Positions 4,610 to 5,594 of a DNA stretch of 5,594 bases are shown piece by piece. The DNA lies in contig JAPLCL010000315.1 of assembly GCA_026392265.1 (NCBI GenBank), positions 1 through 5,594 on the forward strand, read 5' to 3'. Numbering within the stretch: the stretch's first letter is position 1; each line of letters starts with the position of its first letter. The notes beneath the pieces are model-generated. The model made no database searches, was not told the origin of the DNA, and saw nothing but the letters and a program-made list of their open reading frames with translations. Source of the stretch: Actinomycetota bacterium (GTDB lineage Bacteria > Actinomycetota > Thermoleophilia > UBA2241). The translations under genes were made by a program, and so were the position numbers.

Positions 4610-5461
4610 ATGCCAGACCGCATGCCACTCAGATCTCCCGAGGCGCTCGCCGCATACGAGGACCGCTCTGGCACGCCCCTTTTCATGGTCTCGCTGCTCT
4701 ATCTGGTCCTCGTTCTTGTCGAACTACTCCCAGGCTTCAAGGTCGGTCCGCTGCTTGTGGTGATCGACGGTGTCGTCTGGCTGGTCTTCGTCGTGGACTA
4801 CGTGTGGCGCGTCTTCTTCCTCGCGCCTGACCGCTGGGCCTATGCGAGGACCTGGCTCTGCGTCCTCGACCTCGTCGTTGTCGCCTCGTTCCCACTGCTA
4901 CTCGTGCTGAACACCGCGGCCTTCGGCCTCGCGCGGATCCCACGCGTTGGCGCGCAGATCCTCATGTTTACGAGGGTCGGCGCCCAGGCAGGGCGCACCG
5001 TAGGCGAGGGAAGCCGCGTCTTCACCCGCAGGAGTGCCCGCTGGGTTGCTCCCCTCGCGCTCCTCGTCATGGTGTTTGCGATCCTCTATGTCTGGCGCTA
5101 CGAGGAGGTCAACGCGGGCGGCAACATATCCGGCATCGGCGACGCGCTGTGGTGGGCTATCGAAACCGTCACGACTGTGGGGTACGGCGACGTGGTGCCG
5201 GAGTCGACGGGGGGGCGCATCGTGGCGGCGGTGCTCATGCTCGTCGGCATCAGCGTCTTCGGCTGGCTCACGGCCGCTTTGGCCTCTCTCTTCGTTGAGA
5301 ACGACGAGGCGTCAGTCGACGCCGACATGCATCGCAAACTCGATGAGATGTCGAAGCGGCTCGCGGCGATAGAGGCCCATCTCGGCGTCCCCAGTGCAGA
5401 AGCACCTAACGACAACGAGGACAGCCTGGGAGATCATCTGTCGGTCGAGGACGAGTCTTGA
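4610..5461 (+). CDS. Six-helix potassium channel of the voltage-gated-like family
   Basis: The 283-residue inner-membrane protein should form a tetrameric potassium pore. Membrane segments are about 23-41 (S1), 47-71 (S2), 82-101 (S3), 105-123 (S4-like), 146-163 (S5) and 204-229 (S6). Between S5 and S6 the pore helix DALWWAIETVT leads into the selectivity filter TVGYGD at 189-194, diagnostic of potassium channels. The S4-like segment has R109, R112 and R122, not a clean every-third-residue array, so voltage sensing is doubtful. After S6 an acidic tail contains a likely coiled coil (about 238-258, MHRKLDEMSKRLAAIEAHL), suited to tetramer assembly; no RCK/TrkA-N domain is present. ATG 4610 and ATG 4622 are both possible starts and neither has a strong ribosome site. 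The gene stands alone, with no channel partner nearby. It could also be called an Ion_trans_2-type protein. Confidence 0.9.
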   Translation: MPDRMPLRSPEALAAYEDRSGTPLFMVSLLYLVLVLVELLPGFKVGPLLVVIDGVVWLVFVVDYVWRVFFLAPDRWAYARTWLCVLDLVVVASFPLLLVLNTAAFGLARIPRVGAQILMFTRVGAQAGRTVGEGSRVFTRRSARWVAPLALLVMVFAILYVWRYEEVNAGGNISGIGDALWWAIETVTTVGYGDVVPESTGGRIVAAVLMLVGISVFGWLTAALASLFVENDEASVDADMHRKLDEMSKRLAAIEAHLGVPSAEAPNDNEDSLGDHLSVEDES

Positions 5462-5512
5462 AACGCGCTGCGCCACGCTCTCCGAAGACGGCGGCTGCCT
5501 CCGTGGCCTTGT

Positions 5513-5594
5513 TCATCCCGCTTCGCCCCAGCCCATGAGCTCGGTTGCGCACTTCGCGAACCGCTCCACGGCGCTGACACATGCGAGGATCGGC
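5513..5594 (-). CDS. C-terminal end of an unidentified minus-strand gene, cut by the window edge
   Basis: A minus-strand frame is open from the right edge to a TGA at 5515-5513 and encodes 26 residues ending AVERFAKCATELMGWGEAG. The composition is protein-like, and third codon positions are mostly G or C. It would converge on the potassium channel with a 51-base gap. The fragment is too short to name a family, and the competing frames over the same bases are arginine-rich and less convincing. Confidence 0.35.
   Translation of the reverse strand, partial: PILACVSAVERFAKCATELMGWGEAG

Overview
The window is GC-rich and bacterial. The dense Shine-Dalgarno-led genes, a Gram-positive-type glutamine synthetase, and a secreted protein with a serine/proline/threonine linker point to Actinomycetota, perhaps a deep-branching class such as Coriobacteriia or Thermoleophilia. 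This placement is inference from protein character, not from a marker search.

Left part (1-2341), nitrogen assimilation. The start of a glutamate synthase large-subunit gene (gltB) leaves the window leftwards on the minus strand. It is broken: compared with the family it lacks roughly 85-90 residues inside its glutaminase domain and changes frame there. A control region of about 310 bases separates it from glnA on the plus strand. That region holds a 17-bp near-perfect palindrome, a plausible promoter, a small hairpin that hides a perfect ribosome binding site, an 11-codon reading frame, and a second short frame whose first residues look like the start of an ammonium transporter (Amt) that then breaks off. 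glnA itself is intact and is followed by two overlapping, mutually exclusive hairpins. Together these are the parts of the GS-GOGAT ammonia-assimilation route, with glnA whole and its neighbours apparently eroded or mis-assembled.

Middle (2391-3430). A Phd/YefM-type antitoxin and a RelE/ParE-type toxin form a minus-strand operon with a 4-base GTGA overlap. The start region carries an extended -10 promoter and two perfect short palindromes that are candidate autoregulatory sites. Upstream is an uncertain 77-codon minus-strand frame and otherwise featureless sequence.

Right part (3431-5594). A secreted protein has a signal peptide, an Ada-like His/Cys metal-site motif, a Ser/Pro/Thr linker and a C-terminal beta-rich domain. 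A six-helix potassium channel with the TVGYGD filter and a C-terminal coiled coil follows. The right edge probably carries the last 26 codons of a minus-strand gene. I saw no tRNA, rRNA, CRISPR array or insertion sequence. The most unusual signals are the two apparent truncations flanking the gltB/glnA control region and the regulatory architecture between them; I found no clear new defence or biosynthetic system.
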